From Zoroaster sp. YZ-2022 (taxonomy: Eukaryota; Echinodermata; Asteroidea; Forcipulatida; Zoroasteridae), in contig CM055816.1 in NCBI GenBank assembly GCA_029582265.1, forward strand, positions 81,896,472 through 81,960,471: a stretch of DNA of 64,000 bases, given 5' to 3'. The translations under genes and the position numbers were made by a program. This document shows, in pieces, positions 9,690 to 19,739 of the stretch. The notes beneath the pieces were generated by a model. That model ran no database searches. It saw only the letters and a program-made list of their open reading frames with translations, and had not been told where the DNA came from. Each line of letters begins with the position of its first letter. Position 1 is the first letter of the stretch.

Positions 9690-10159
9690 TTAATATGGAG
9701 TCCATTTCGGGGTGGCTTGTTTACGGTTCTCTCTCTTCTTTTTCTTACCTCGAAGGGGAAGGGGTGATAGATGTGTAGCTTCGGCAAACAGTCGAGGTAG
9801 ACCGAACGACTCCTCAGGGTACCCTTTCAGCTCAGCTTTAAATTTAGTAGGATAGTGGCTGACGGGTTCTCGTTCTAACTTGGGTGGTTCTCCGGGTGTT
9901 CGCTCTAACTTGGGCTGGTCTTTGGATTCATCACTATTCATTTGAAAGTTCATGGTTAAAGGGGCCTTCCTCTGCCGATTTAAAATGGCGTACCTCTGAA
10001 GTGTCTGATGATACAGCTTCATTTTCTCTTCGTGTGTGATATCCTGCCTTTCGAGCAGAGTCCTCATGTCTTCGTCCAAACCGTGCACTATACGCGTTGT
10101 TGGAGTTTGTTCTAGCAGTCTTGCAGTTGCGAAAGTGTGTCGTGGGGAACAAGTACCAT
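9690..10159 (-). pseudogene. Polinton small conserved protein, frameshifted near N-terminus
   Basis: The main frame carries IVHGLDEDMRTLLERQDI and a lysine/proline-rich tail ending KKKKRENRKQATPKWTPY. Proteins with this RIVHGLDxDM block are common in Polintons, and their role is unknown to me. The likely ATG at 10159 (MVLVPHDTL) is in a different frame and meets a stop after about 15 codons, so a one-base change near 10110 separates the start from the body. It lies 46 bases upstream of the integrase ATG. Confidence 0.65.
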
Positions 10160-10179
10160 TTTCTTGGTGTGCTGCATCG

Positions 10180-10513
10180 TTACTTGAAGAGCAGACCGGC
10201 AAGTGCACTCAGAATAGGGGTCAGCAATGCACCCAGGAATCCACCTTTTTGATGAAGAATTTTTTTCTTCTTCTGGACGCTAAGTTTTTTGGTGGCGAGG
10301 GCTCTGATGTGATGCTTGTATTTTTTTAAGTTTTCTTTTGTCGTCGGGGTTCAGACTTATGTTCCCATTGAGGATGTTGAGGGCACACTCACACACACAA
10401 GCGATAAGTTCTTTACTGGCTCCCTGGATCACACCCTGACGCTGTTTGGTATTTCCCTTTGCTAGGACTTGCAGGTACGGAGCATGGTTCCGCACGCGCT
10501 TAGACATCTTCAA
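10180..10513 (-). pseudogene. Polinton protein with QKGGFLGALL tail, frameshift in A-run
   Basis: The N-terminal frame (MSKRVRNHAPYLQVLAKG...) and a C-terminal frame with the conserved hydrophobic QKGGFLGALL motif belong to a small basic Polinton/adintovirus protein. The two frames meet at a run of seven A on the coding strand (about 10321-10327), where the frame slips by one base; the C-terminal frame ends at 10180. This may be an indel in a homopolymer, a sequencing error, or a slippage site. The cassette position, next to the ATPase, is typical. Confidence 0.65.
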
Positions 10514-10543
10514 ATGAATGACGTGCTCGGATCCTCACTTCAT

Positions 10544-11188
10544 TTATACCTTCGGGACATACACAATTGGGTTCTCACCCGGAAAAATGTGGGTCCTTAG
10601 TCTCATTTCCTCGGACGTTTCGGGTTTTAGATCAATGAAAAGGTAACCGTAGGGTGGTAAAGTGGCATCTCGGTAGGCTTCGACCATGAACTTTGATTTG
10701 GTGGGATACATTTGTTTTGCCAGATGGTTTATCTGGGAAGCGTCCCTAGGATTTTTGAAGAGGATCATGTAATGTGTGTTGAGACTAATCGTGCGCATTT
10801 CTTTGCCCTGATGAAATAAATTTTGGAGAATCAACACAATGGAAAGATTTCTATGATGACTGCCCTTGGTAAAAAGCTCCGTAATCCGTTTGCTGTTGCC
10901 AGTTTCAGACATGAGATCATCGATCACTATCATATTGTTCCTGGATCGATGTATTTTCGTATGAAGGTCATCTGGAATAACTTCCACAAATTGTATATCA
11001 CGAACCACGTTTGCCAAATGAGCGTAAGCATGTTGAAACTCTCCGTAGCACCACACGATGTTGTCTGGTGGAGGTTCGATGACCTTTTCATCCGCTGGAA
11101 CCAGCAAACGTTTTACGAACTGAGTTTTGCCTGAGCCGGTTGGTCCTGCTATCACACAAGTGAAGGGATGTTTCATTTGCGGGTTCAT
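10544..11188 (-). CDS. ATP: A32-like genome-packaging ATPase
   Basis: An intact 214-residue FtsK/HerA-superfamily ATPase. Walker A is GPTGSGKT (residues 15-22), Walker B is NMIVIDDLM (D90/D91), and a later LILQN segment matches sensor I. This family drives DNA into the capsids of Polintons, virophages and giant viruses. It is the first gene of the minus-strand cassette and is followed 31 bases later by the QKGG protein. The length is near the usual size for Polinton ATPases. Confidence 0.92.
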   Translation of the reverse strand: MNPQMKHPFTCVIAGPTGSGKTQFVKRLLVPADEKVIEPPPDNIVWCYGEFQHAYAHLANVVRDIQFVEVIPDDLHTKIHRSRNNMIVIDDLMSETGNSKRITELFTKGSHHRNLSIVLILQNLFHQGKEMRTISLNTHYMILFKNPRDASQINHLAKQMYPTKSKFMVEAYRDATLPPYGYLFIDLKPETSEEMRLRTHIFPGENPIVYVPKV

Positions 11189-11490
11189 AGTATGAAATGA
11201 ATACAGAGAGGATTTGTAACTGGTTTAAGTATGACCTAGGGCTTAGGAAATAAATAAGTCAGATAACATACTTTTTTTTTCTTTCCTTTTTTTTCACAAG
11301 AACAGACCAATAATTTATTTCAACTGCAACTCCAAAAGGAATGATAAAATAGAACAAATAAAAGAACAAATAAATATATGCACAAAACATGTTTTAAATT
11401 ACATAAATTTGGATTGAGTAGCTTCATTCAACTAAATTTATTTTAGTGTTTAGAAACATGTCCCGTACAAAGTGTTAACTTTATTGACTT

Positions 11491-11532
<42 letters not shown>

Positions 11533-12253
11533 CATTATTATTAAATGTTCTAAAGGCCCCGAATTTGTTAGAATTTAAAATAACAATAATAATAATAACT
11601 AATGTTTTCAGTTTATCAAATGTTTTCTAATTTAAAACCAATTTAAAAACCATCTGTAAAATATATTGATGTAAAAGATTGCTGTTGGTGTTAAAATTAT
11701 ATTTAACAAATCATACTTGAATAGCTTCATGTACAGTCGTTCTTTTGTCTGTCTTCGTACGTTGTTGTCCCTCCCCTTTCTACCTCCCTTAAGTAATATA
11801 AAATAATAATAAATAAATAAAAAACACTACAAAAGGTATGAGAACAAGCGTTATTCTTTTTCAAGCAAGCAAATAACTGTACTTTTTAATTCAACTTCAA
11901 CTGATCACGTACGTTCAATTTGAATTGTTTTAACATGTTCAAAGTTTTAACAAACTTAAAGACTGAAAACTTTTAATGTATGGAAATTTCTCAAAATGTT
12001 TTTCTCAACATTGTAACTTATAAAACAACTATTTTTTTATTCAAAGGGGGTCCACGTTCATACTAAACTTGATTTCAAATTAACAATTAAATCATTAAAT
12101 TATTTGGTGTCCTTTAGTATCTGTAATAGAAGAACTATCTTCAAAAATACAACAACAACATATGGCAAATTGATAATACTTATTGCAGATGAATGAACTA
12201 AAATAATCGTCTTCTAACCTTTGCGTTCTGTTCAAAGTGTTCAATTAAACAAG
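11189..12253. other. Non-coding right interior of the Polinton
   Basis: AT-rich sequence upstream of the ATPase, including the (ATT)n tract at about 11497-11541 and the right copy of the long inverted repeat. I see no gene and no polymerase remnant here. Confidence 0.5.
11535..11849 (-). repeat. Long inverted repeat, right copy
   Basis: Reverse complement of the 4617-5097 unit, from aaatgttctaaaggcc to aaaaggtatgagaac, with one copy of the internal 180-bp part. The two outer ends (gttctcatacc / ggtatgagaac) match exactly, so the pair bounds a 7.2-kb segment that contains the whole capsid cassette. Confidence 0.85.
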
Positions 12254-12439
12254 TCAATTTAATTCCATGACATCGTTCACGACATGAAACGGGAGAATTC
12301 GCGAGTTTCTATCGTAGAAAGTGTCAACAATGTTCATAGGTTCAGAGTTTCTATCGTAGAAAGTGTCAACAATGTTCATAGGTTCAGAGTTCCATTCATT
12401 CAGAATATCAGTTATGATAGAGTCCACATCCTCGTCCAT
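12254..12439 (-). CDS. Small acidic right-end protein with tandem repeats
   Basis: A 61-residue frame near the right terminal repeat, starting MDEDVDSIITDILNEW. It contains two exact tandem copies of a 14-residue unit (NSEPMNIVDTFYDR), encoded by a 42-bp DNA duplication. The family is unknown. It mirrors the small acidic gene at the left end, each facing inward from a terminal repeat, but I see no sequence similarity between them. Coding status is uncertain because the frame is short. Confidence 0.4.
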   Translation of the reverse strand: MDEDVDSIITDILNEWNSEPMNIVDTFYDRNSEPMNIVDTFYDRNSRILPFHVVNDVMELN

Positions 12440-12459
12440 TCCATCGTAAGCTTCAACAC

Positions 12460-12846
12460 CTGCGCACTACGTATTTTGTGTGCAGTTTGTGTGGAGGGAG
12501 TAGTGTGCAGTTTGTGTGGAGGGAGTAGTGTGCAGTATTTTGTGTGGAGGGAGTAGTGTGCAGTATTTTGTGTGCAGTATTTTGTCCTCCACGCGCGCGC
12601 CCAAGCAATGAGGAGCAGTGCAGTGAGAGTGTTCCGCATTACGGCCAACATTGAGGAGCACACCTCCACGCGCGCGCCCAGACGTGTCTCACGCGCGCGC
12701 GCCCACAAAGTTTGAGGAGGTGTGCAGCATCACACTATGGATTGTGGTGGAGGCGGAGGTGGGAAATGTGGAGGTGGGAAATCCCACCTCAATCCAACCT
12801 CCGACTCCACCACAATCCATAGTGTGATGCTGCACACATACTACTA
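12460..12846. repeat. Right terminal repeat with fold-back hairpin
   Basis: The same parts as the left end in inverse order: tgtggagggagtagtgtgcag units (12480-12580), gcgcgcgc/gacgtgtctcacgcgcgcg blocks (12590-12705), then a palindrome at about 12727-12833 whose arms (gcagcatcacactatggatt) fold over a short aggtggg centre. It ends cacatactacta, the exact inverse of the left terminus. Confidence 0.8.
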
Positions 12847-13939
12847 GCCTGTGAAGTGATACAAGATCTTTTTTTTTATTTTTACCTTCTTGACCTTTGT
12901 TTGGTCAATTCTTACATCGTGTATAAGCTGCAGGGCCATCAACTATGTGAATTCAAAATGTGTCTCGTCAGAGAAATTATGGAGACGGTCACTTTGCCAG
13001 TTTATGGTACCCGTGGAAGACCTCACGCACTACCCAGTCGGAATAGACTAATGGGGTAGACATTTTCTCGTTAGTATCCCGCCAACGCCCAATACACCGA
13101 AGCCGAGCAAGAGATGTGTAGTCTGCAAAGCAGCTAAGCGGAGGAGAGAGACCAGTGTGACATTTGCATTGTTCCCCTGTGTTGATCCATGCTTGATCCA
13201 CAATTTTGAACTGTATTGCAGTTGAATTGTACTTTACAATTTATCACTGTGTTCATCCATTCATAAGAATTTACTGTAAAAAATTGCTAATTGTCCATCC
13301 AAAAGATATTTACACATGGCAGTACCCCCAAGTTTTATCAGAGATGTGTTGTGAAGAAAGTCGGATTTATATCTAGACAATTTGTTTTCCTTTTCACTTA
13401 CTTTGTTCCTTGGTTTACTTGTAAATAGAAACAAAGATGTGAAGCAACTTTATTGTGTTTATGTAAATACTTCTAATCGATGTTTAGTTTATTATATAAT
13501 TGTCCTTCACGTTCTATTTGAATTTACTACTTGTTTTTTATTCATACTTAGTATCATTAGATTGTTATTTTCATTCCATTATGCCGTCATCTCCACCTAA
13601 AATAATTGTCGATAAAATCAAGCATTGTATTAACAAATGGAAAACCCTCTGGCTGTTCATTCAAAACATTATTTCCAAAAATATATTAATCTTACTAATA
13701 AATATTGCTTAATCTTAGATGAATTCGTACCTAAACTCCACAAACTACAAACTAATTGTCATGTCATCAATATCGTTGAGAGCACTCCATACCATAACAG
13801 TCATCCTAATAACCTTACGCAAGGTATAGATAATTTCAATAAATTAATAATACTGGAGATAACCTTAATAATATTTCTAATAAACCTAGAATTGCAAGTC
13901 ATTTCTGAAATTGATTTCTTCAATTCATCTAAACCACTC
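12847..13939. other. Flank between Polinton and LINE remnant
   Basis: No gene recognised. Short open frames here have neither motifs nor convincing splice signals. The sequence may belong to the intron into which the Polinton inserted. Confidence 0.4.
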
Positions 13940-14495
13940 AATCGTCATTCACGATCACGTCTTCGTTCGTTCAGTCTGCCCTGGAAAGTATTATTAGATA
14001 TTGTCTTATTTGTGTTTTTGGAAACATGCGGGTACTGGATCGGTCTAAATTGGATAGGGTAGTTAAACAAGCGAATAAAATAATTGGTACTGATCAATTA
14101 ATGGTTGACAATCTGTATAAATCTCTGATGTTGAACAAAGTTGAAATGATTCTGGCAGATGAAACTCACCCTTTGTATGAAATATTTATTAGAAGTACTA
14201 GGAGTAACCGTCTTTTACAGCGGAGGATTAAAACTAAGCGGTATGCCAGCTCACTTGTTCCCTCAGCTGTCCAGATTTTTAATAAGCAGTTGGAATGATA
14301 ATTATACGTTACAGAGACCAACACGGGATTTAATTAGGCCCACATGCAATGCAACTTTAGTCAAGTATTGTGTTTTTACGTGTAATATTTATTGTAATTT
14401 TTAATGTATTCATTAATTGTTTGATGTATAGGCCGAAAGGAATTTCCCGTTAGGGATAATAAAGTGAGATTGATTGATTGATTGATTGATTATCC
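13940..14495 (+). mobile_element. 5'-truncated CR1/Rex-like LINE 3' end
   Basis: The frame with LESIIRYCLICVFGN, then KLDRVVKQANKIIGTDQ, then ADETHPLYEIFI and ending IKTKRYASSLVPSAVQIFNK matches the C-terminal tail of CR1-clade reverse transcriptases, downstream of the RT core. The stop is at about 14298. It is followed by a short 3' UTR with ggaatttcccgttagggata and a gattgattgatt microsatellite (14470-14491), the usual 3' end of CR1/L2/Rex elements. Only the last few hundred bases survive, as expected for incomplete target-primed reverse transcription. Confidence 0.75.
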
Positions 14496-14996
14496 CTCAA
14501 TTATTATTTGGCCATTGCCCTAATCAACCAGGTAAATTAATCCATAATCAGTTTTTAATCTTTATACTCACATCTCTCAGAAACCAAATTATCGCTACAG
14601 TAATTGTTAATGAAATCTCTAGTAATTCACCTACTTTTCATAACTTTACTTTAATTAACATCCCTAAACGTATACAACAAATTATCAGTAATGGTCCATC
14701 ATTCATTACTACTAACCCTTCTGAAGACTCTGAATCTGCTAAACTTACCTTGCATAAATCAGTCCTCCCTCTGAAAAAAACTCCCATCCAAAGGAATCTC
14801 AATCATTTCGTTGCAGTTTTTACAAAGTGACGGATTGCTAAAAAAAAATCGTATTTTTTTGGAAAATGAGTTTAGTCAATATTTGGACTTCAAATACTGT
14901 TATCTTTCATTTCACCAAGTTTTAATCCTCAAAACTATCTAGTTTTCTAATTAAAGTAATTAAGTTTTTGTAAAATTGAAGTGAACTGTGTTTTTA

Positions 14997-15177
14997 AGTT
15001 TCACGAAGTGACCGATCGCAACCTTGTGCTTGTATTACTGCATGTAAAACATGCGAATGGCATGTTTTTAAGTTTTCACGAAATGACACAATTCGATCAC
15101 GCCACCCGTGTGTTCCACGAAGTTGACGCGTGTCCCTATACTAATGTCAGTTCGTGAAAACTTGACAACAGCGTGTG
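14997..15177. repeat. Cluster of CACGAAGTGAC motifs
   Basis: The motif agttttcacgaagtgac or close variants occur at 14997, 15070, 15113 (weaker) and, inverted, at 15146. The pair 14997/15146 could be the ends of a second, more diverged copy of the MITE that lies just to the right. The motif is itself a near-palindrome (tcac-gaa-gtga). Confidence 0.5.
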
Positions 15178-15423
15178 CAGTTTTCACGAAGTGACTGTTT
15201 GGTTTATAAGTTTGTTACTCGTTTATAGTTAATTTCCTCTACAAAACGAATACAGTTACGTATCATTATGAGATTCATGCTTTCTAACAAGTAACAATTA
15301 ATGATCTTCGAGATTAAAACGACATTGAAACCGCGGTTTTAACACTTGACCAATTTCAATCGCTTATATCTCGCAACGCGATTTTACCACCACGTGGACG
15401 AATATGTCACTTCGTGAAAACTG
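15178..15423. mobile_element. 246-bp MITE with perfect 18-bp inverted ends
   Basis: The element begins CAGTTTTCACGAAGTGAC and ends with its exact reverse complement. It has no coding capacity. No clear target duplication longer than TG is seen. Superfamily not assigned. Confidence 0.65.
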
Positions 15424-16352
15424 TGACGATTTATCTCCAAACCATCCACAGATTACCATTTTAATTTCATATGCTCTATTATTTTCAATTATATATAATA
15501 ATATCCCTAACTGTGTACTTATTAAATGTGTACATCTTTATAAAACGCACTCTCGTAGACTTCATAGAGAAAATCTGCTTTCAAACTTTATTCTACATGC
15601 TCTACAACTGTGATATCCATATGGTTTTATGGGACTCTGTGGAAGCAGGTCAACTCCAACGTTGTGGATAATGTTTATCTTTGCTTAACTTCCCATTCTG
15701 AGTAAGTGAGATGGCTCCACTACGATGGAAGATTCGGAATCAGGATCAACAATCCTACAGTACTCGCTCTCGCTTAACAGGTGTACCTACGTATGCAAAA
15801 CAGGGGAAACAAGTCTCGAAAAATTATCAAAATATGCAGAAAACATTAATGCAATAGGCAGGAAATGAAATCAGATCTAAAAGTACAGCATTAACAAACA
15901 GGTCACTATAATAATAGATGCAATTTTGATGCGCTACTGCACCTCATGCCAGTAGCCTAACATTGGCTTAAACACTAACGTTTCTCAAACTAATATATAT
16001 TATTTTAAAAAAGACATGTGGCTTGGAACAGGAGTGATTGTAAACATGAATCAGGGTTGTGGGAACTTTATATTTTCAAAGTAGTCCAAGTAGAGAGGAG
16101 TGGGCATTCTTTTGATATTTGGTAATATACCATGTTTTACAGAATTTAATGTAAAAAATACTATAAGTAAAACTATATTTTCTTTAATACAGGTCTCAGA
16201 CATAATTTCCAATGACGACTAATGCCGTCGACAAGTCAAAATTGAAGACCGCCACACAAAATCGTTACCATCACCAATACAATCAAAACATCATACAGAG
16301 GTCGCGCAACATTACTCGACCCATACCCCGTATAGTTTTCTCTATCTATATA
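15424..16352. other. Unannotated AT-rich stretch
   Basis: No gene, known repeat or RNA motif recognised. The open frames are short and hydrophobic, as expected by chance from AT-rich DNA. Confidence 0.4.
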
Positions 16353-16590
16353 CACTCTCTGGCCAAAAGTATTGCAACATGCTCAAAATAGCACTTTAGA
16401 TGATCATTTAATCCGATTTCAGCGATCGCGTATTGCATAATTTCCGAGCAAGAACAGTAAAAAGAACATGTTCAAAACACAGGCATTTTCAAGAAGTCTT
16501 AAGTAGTGTAAATAAGATAAAATAAATTATTGTAACACAGTTCTCCAAACTGAACTTTGGGGATGTTGCAATACTTATGGCCAGTGAGTG
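16353..16590. mobile_element. 238-bp Tc1/mariner-type MITE
   Basis: The ends are cactctctggccaaaagtat and the near-exact inverse (atacttatggccagtgagtg), about 29 bp with three mismatches, flanked by TA on both sides (16351-16352, 16591-16592). The TA target site and the ends suggest the Tc1/mariner superfamily. No transposase. Confidence 0.75.
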
Positions 16591-17338
16591 TATATATACA
16601 TACATCGATACCACTTGTATATATCAAATGTACTAAATGTCACGTATCTTTTGTTTTGAATAAATTATTCAGCTCCATTACTGTACACCTCAAATTTCAT
16701 ATAATTAATTATTGTAAACATTCACCCAGTTTTCGGCTATAAAAGCAATGACTTAGTTTGCATTTACTGAAGAAAATAGAAAACGTTACTCACAAAACAC
16801 AAACATACAATAACGCAACAAAACAAATTAGTCAATTAATTTAATTTATTACTATATTAACAGAGTTAAAACAGAGCAAAAAAATACAACTTTCAGAAAA
16901 CAAATAATTAAAATTGTTTTTTTCAATGAAATATTTTACAATAAAGCCTGACTATTTCTCAATCCACCCTTTTTACCCCATCACATTTGGGTCCCTAGAT
17001 CCAGAAAAACAATCAAGTGAAAGGGTGTAAATTTTACTTGGGCCACTCTCACCTGGACGTGCTGAATCTATGTTATGTATTTATGAACTTGAATTTCATG
17101 ATGCATGAAGAAGACATTATAATTTGATGCCAGAAACATAAGTGATACTTTTACCTTCAATTTCATTATTTATAACATAAAGAAGACATAATGTATTTAT
17201 TGATGTGCGCTTTACTTGTAAATATCTACAAAGATTGATATTTTATATCTTTGTAAATAACACAAAAGTATTATTTCAGCAAAAAATGCAACTCAACATG
17301 TGAATGTCATTGAGATAAGGGATCATTAGATCATATTG

Positions 17339-17760
17339 TTATGTTATACATGCATTGAAAAGAACTATTGCTGTCTTGAAGGCCTTCAGTGACCAGCTCC
17401 GCTTTTGTTTTTTATGTGGTCTTGTCGATAATTCCCATAGGATATAGGCATTCACAAGTGCCTGGTTGAACAATCCCCAAAACAAGTATTTCCACCAGCG
17501 TCTCCCTGTGCGCCCTACTTTATAGTATGCTCGATACTGATCACAGTGATCGACTCCACCCATATACTTATTGTAGCTGGTGATGACGGAAGGAATTGTG
17601 ATCATTTCTTCCTCACGAAATTTTGTGCGGGCCCTCAAGACATCTGCACCATCATTGTTTGTAGCAATAACATAGACATTTCTCTTGTCTTTCCAGTTTG
17701 TGACTTTCACTTGTGAGTTATCTTTCTGCCATTTGGCACTTTCGTATTTGTGTGTATATA
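17339..17760 (-). pseudogene. piggyBac transposase, C-terminal part (element 1)
   Basis: This carries the piggyBac landmarks TNWKDKRNVYVIATNN, then YNKYMGGVDHCDQYRAYY and RRWWKYLFWGLFNQALVNAY, which end the DDE_Tnp_1_7 catalytic domain, including the last catalytic Asp (GGVDHCDQ). Sequence upstream of about 17760 leaves the family, where an unrelated 1.8-kb segment separates it from the rest of the gene at 19.7-20.7 kb. The cysteine-rich C-terminal finger is not seen. Confidence 0.85.
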
Positions 17761-17779
17761 CAATACTAGGTGAAGAAAG

Positions 17780-19570
17780 TGGGACACACATGGTAAAAAA
17801 TGAATAACTGTCAGGAATAATGCAGACACTTTTATTTCAATGTTTATCCCTCAAGCAAGCTACTTTAAAGGGGTAAAGATAGTTCGTTGTGAGGAAGTCC
17901 ACTTTTTTAGCATTCAAACTTATGCAGTTGCATCTCTAACGTATGTAACATAGTGTCTTTCAGGTGTATGGTATCACACAAAGGGTAAGTTTCCTTTGAC
18001 TTTGTATCATGTAGGTACATGTCTCACTATGAGCAGTCAAGGTACAAACAAGAAAAATATTCTGATGTTTTTTTCAGTTTGAGTTACATGAGTGAGTAAA
18101 AAGGACACCGTTACATACGTTTACACCACATATTACAAATAACAAAAGTTTTTATCCAGATAAAATCTTCTATATTTTAAAGGGAAAGTTTGTTTATGAC
18201 AATCACAATGTTTAATGACTGTTATCCAAATCCAATTTTGATCCAAAAATGTTGTTAATCCTTTTATTTAACGTTTGTAACAAGGACACCGAACCGGAAA
18301 ACAACAATGAAATTATCTAATCCAAGGCATTTTTTTCATTTTACTATTCAATCTTATTCAGTTCAACGGTACAATCCAGCATTGGCAGTCATCATAGAGG
18401 ACAAAGTTTATGATAAATATATTAAATAATATTGTGGCTTTATGTATCAACAAACACCAAAGCCCGATGGCCAAACATCACGATGTAATTTAGCATCGTT
18501 AATAACGTTAAGGTTAAGCCTCGTTTACGTACGTAACACAGCTTACCCGAATGGACGACAACAATGTCACAACCTTTATCTTCATTGCGCAATCTGATTA
18601 TTATACGGCCTATACAGGAACATTGGTAGTCGTTATATGTGTGTATGTACATTCCGCCGGAAACCATCGAAACAAATCCAGACGAGCATAGCGCTGCACG
18701 TGTCTGACGATCGTAACAAAATGGACGCGGAACACTTCAGCATTGGCAGCCTTTCGTACAATAAAAAATCGACTTCAAACAAATTTTACGACATCACAGA
18801 GGGCAAATATATTAAATAGTATCTTGGCTTTATGTATCAACAAACACAAAAGCCCGATGGCCAAACATCACGATGTAATTTAGACGATTTTTATTTGGGT
18901 TTAAGTGTCATCAACGGACGTAACACAGCTTGCCTGAGCGGACGACAACAATGTCACGACCTTTATCTTCGTCCCCAGGACATGCAATCTGATTATTATA
19001 CGGACTACATACAGGAACATTGGTTGTCGTTATCTGTGTGTACGTTCCACCGGAAACCATCGAAACAAATCCAGACGAGCGGCATGTCTTACGATCGTAA
19101 CAAAATGGACACGGAACTAGGACTCGCAAGTGATTTTGCATTTTTTCGTAATTAATTAAAACATTAAAAACTCAAAGTGTTACAAAGTGTTCTCTTGAAA
19201 CATAATCTTTTTAATGAAAAATATTACTGTTGATTATAAATTCGTTTCCAGTATTAGTCGATCACGCAAACGTACGTAACATAGAAAGACACCAAGAGTT
19301 ACGATCGTAAGTAAGATCTTATTGATATGGTTTGGGAACATAGTTACAAATAATTTTCACTTTAGGGGTCAGTTGAAGAGGGTCATAGCAGGTCATTATA
19401 TTAAAACAAGGACAAGTAAATTTCAGGTAGTAGTGCTCTCAGTTAATGGGATTGATTTTGATCATTTAAAAATGTCACATTTTTGTGTCTTTTTTTCATG
19501 CGGATGATACAGATAAAACATGAATAAAAATACTTTGAAACATCACAGCCTAAATATATTATTTTATTTA
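17780..19570. repeat. Segment splitting piggyBac element 1, with 400-bp tandem duplication
   Basis: This segment lies between two parts of the transposase that should be contiguous. It contains two diverged tandem copies of a roughly 395-bp unit: from about 18408 and from about 18802, sharing tggctttatgtatcaacaaa, gcccgatggccaaacatcac, ctgattattatacgg and ccggaaaccatcgaaacaaa. A frame of 107 codons in the second copy has no recognisable motif. Either an insertion or a local duplication; its ends are not resolved. Confidence 0.55.
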
Positions 19571-19739
19571 TCAGACTGATATGTAAGATAACACAACACA
19601 AGAAAACTGAGCCATAATGGTCTCCATTATTTTTTGTATTTGTACACAATTTTTGTTTTCAAACATTTCTCCAGTATCAAAAACTAACACATTTCTGTAG
19701 AGGCACATTCTGTAGTTGCCTCGGTATTCCGACCCTGTC

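Larger units (their letters stand above)
2162..12846 (-). mobile_element. Polinton/Maverick-type virus-like element, polymerase-less
   Basis: The left end reads tagtagtatgtg (2161-2172) and the right end is its exact reverse complement (12835-12846). AG...CT termini are usual for Polintons. Both ends go on into related repeats (gcatcac, a gcgcgcg/gagacacgtctggg block, tccctccacacaaactgcac). Inside, on the minus strand, lies the Polinton morphogenesis set: ATPase, two small core-like proteins, integrase, penton-like protein, a basic core-like protein, hexon-like major capsid protein and adenain-like protease. No protein-primed DNA polymerase B frame is present, although Polintons normally carry one of about 1,000 residues or more. 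I found no matching 6-bp target duplication next to the ends. Four capsid-module genes have frameshifts, so this copy is decaying. A TIR-like block at 5.15-5.29 kb and an integrase fragment at 4.55 kb show internal rearrangement or nesting, so the outer limits may combine two copies. Confidence 0.8.

Noticed and set aside
12934..13059. Continuation of the BEN gene right of the Polinton
   Set aside because: After the best acceptor the open frame needs phase 0, but the BEN exon ends in phase 1.
18832..19155. 107-codon + strand frame in the piggyBac insertion
   Set aside because: The sister copy of the tandem unit has stops in the same frame, and no motif is seen.
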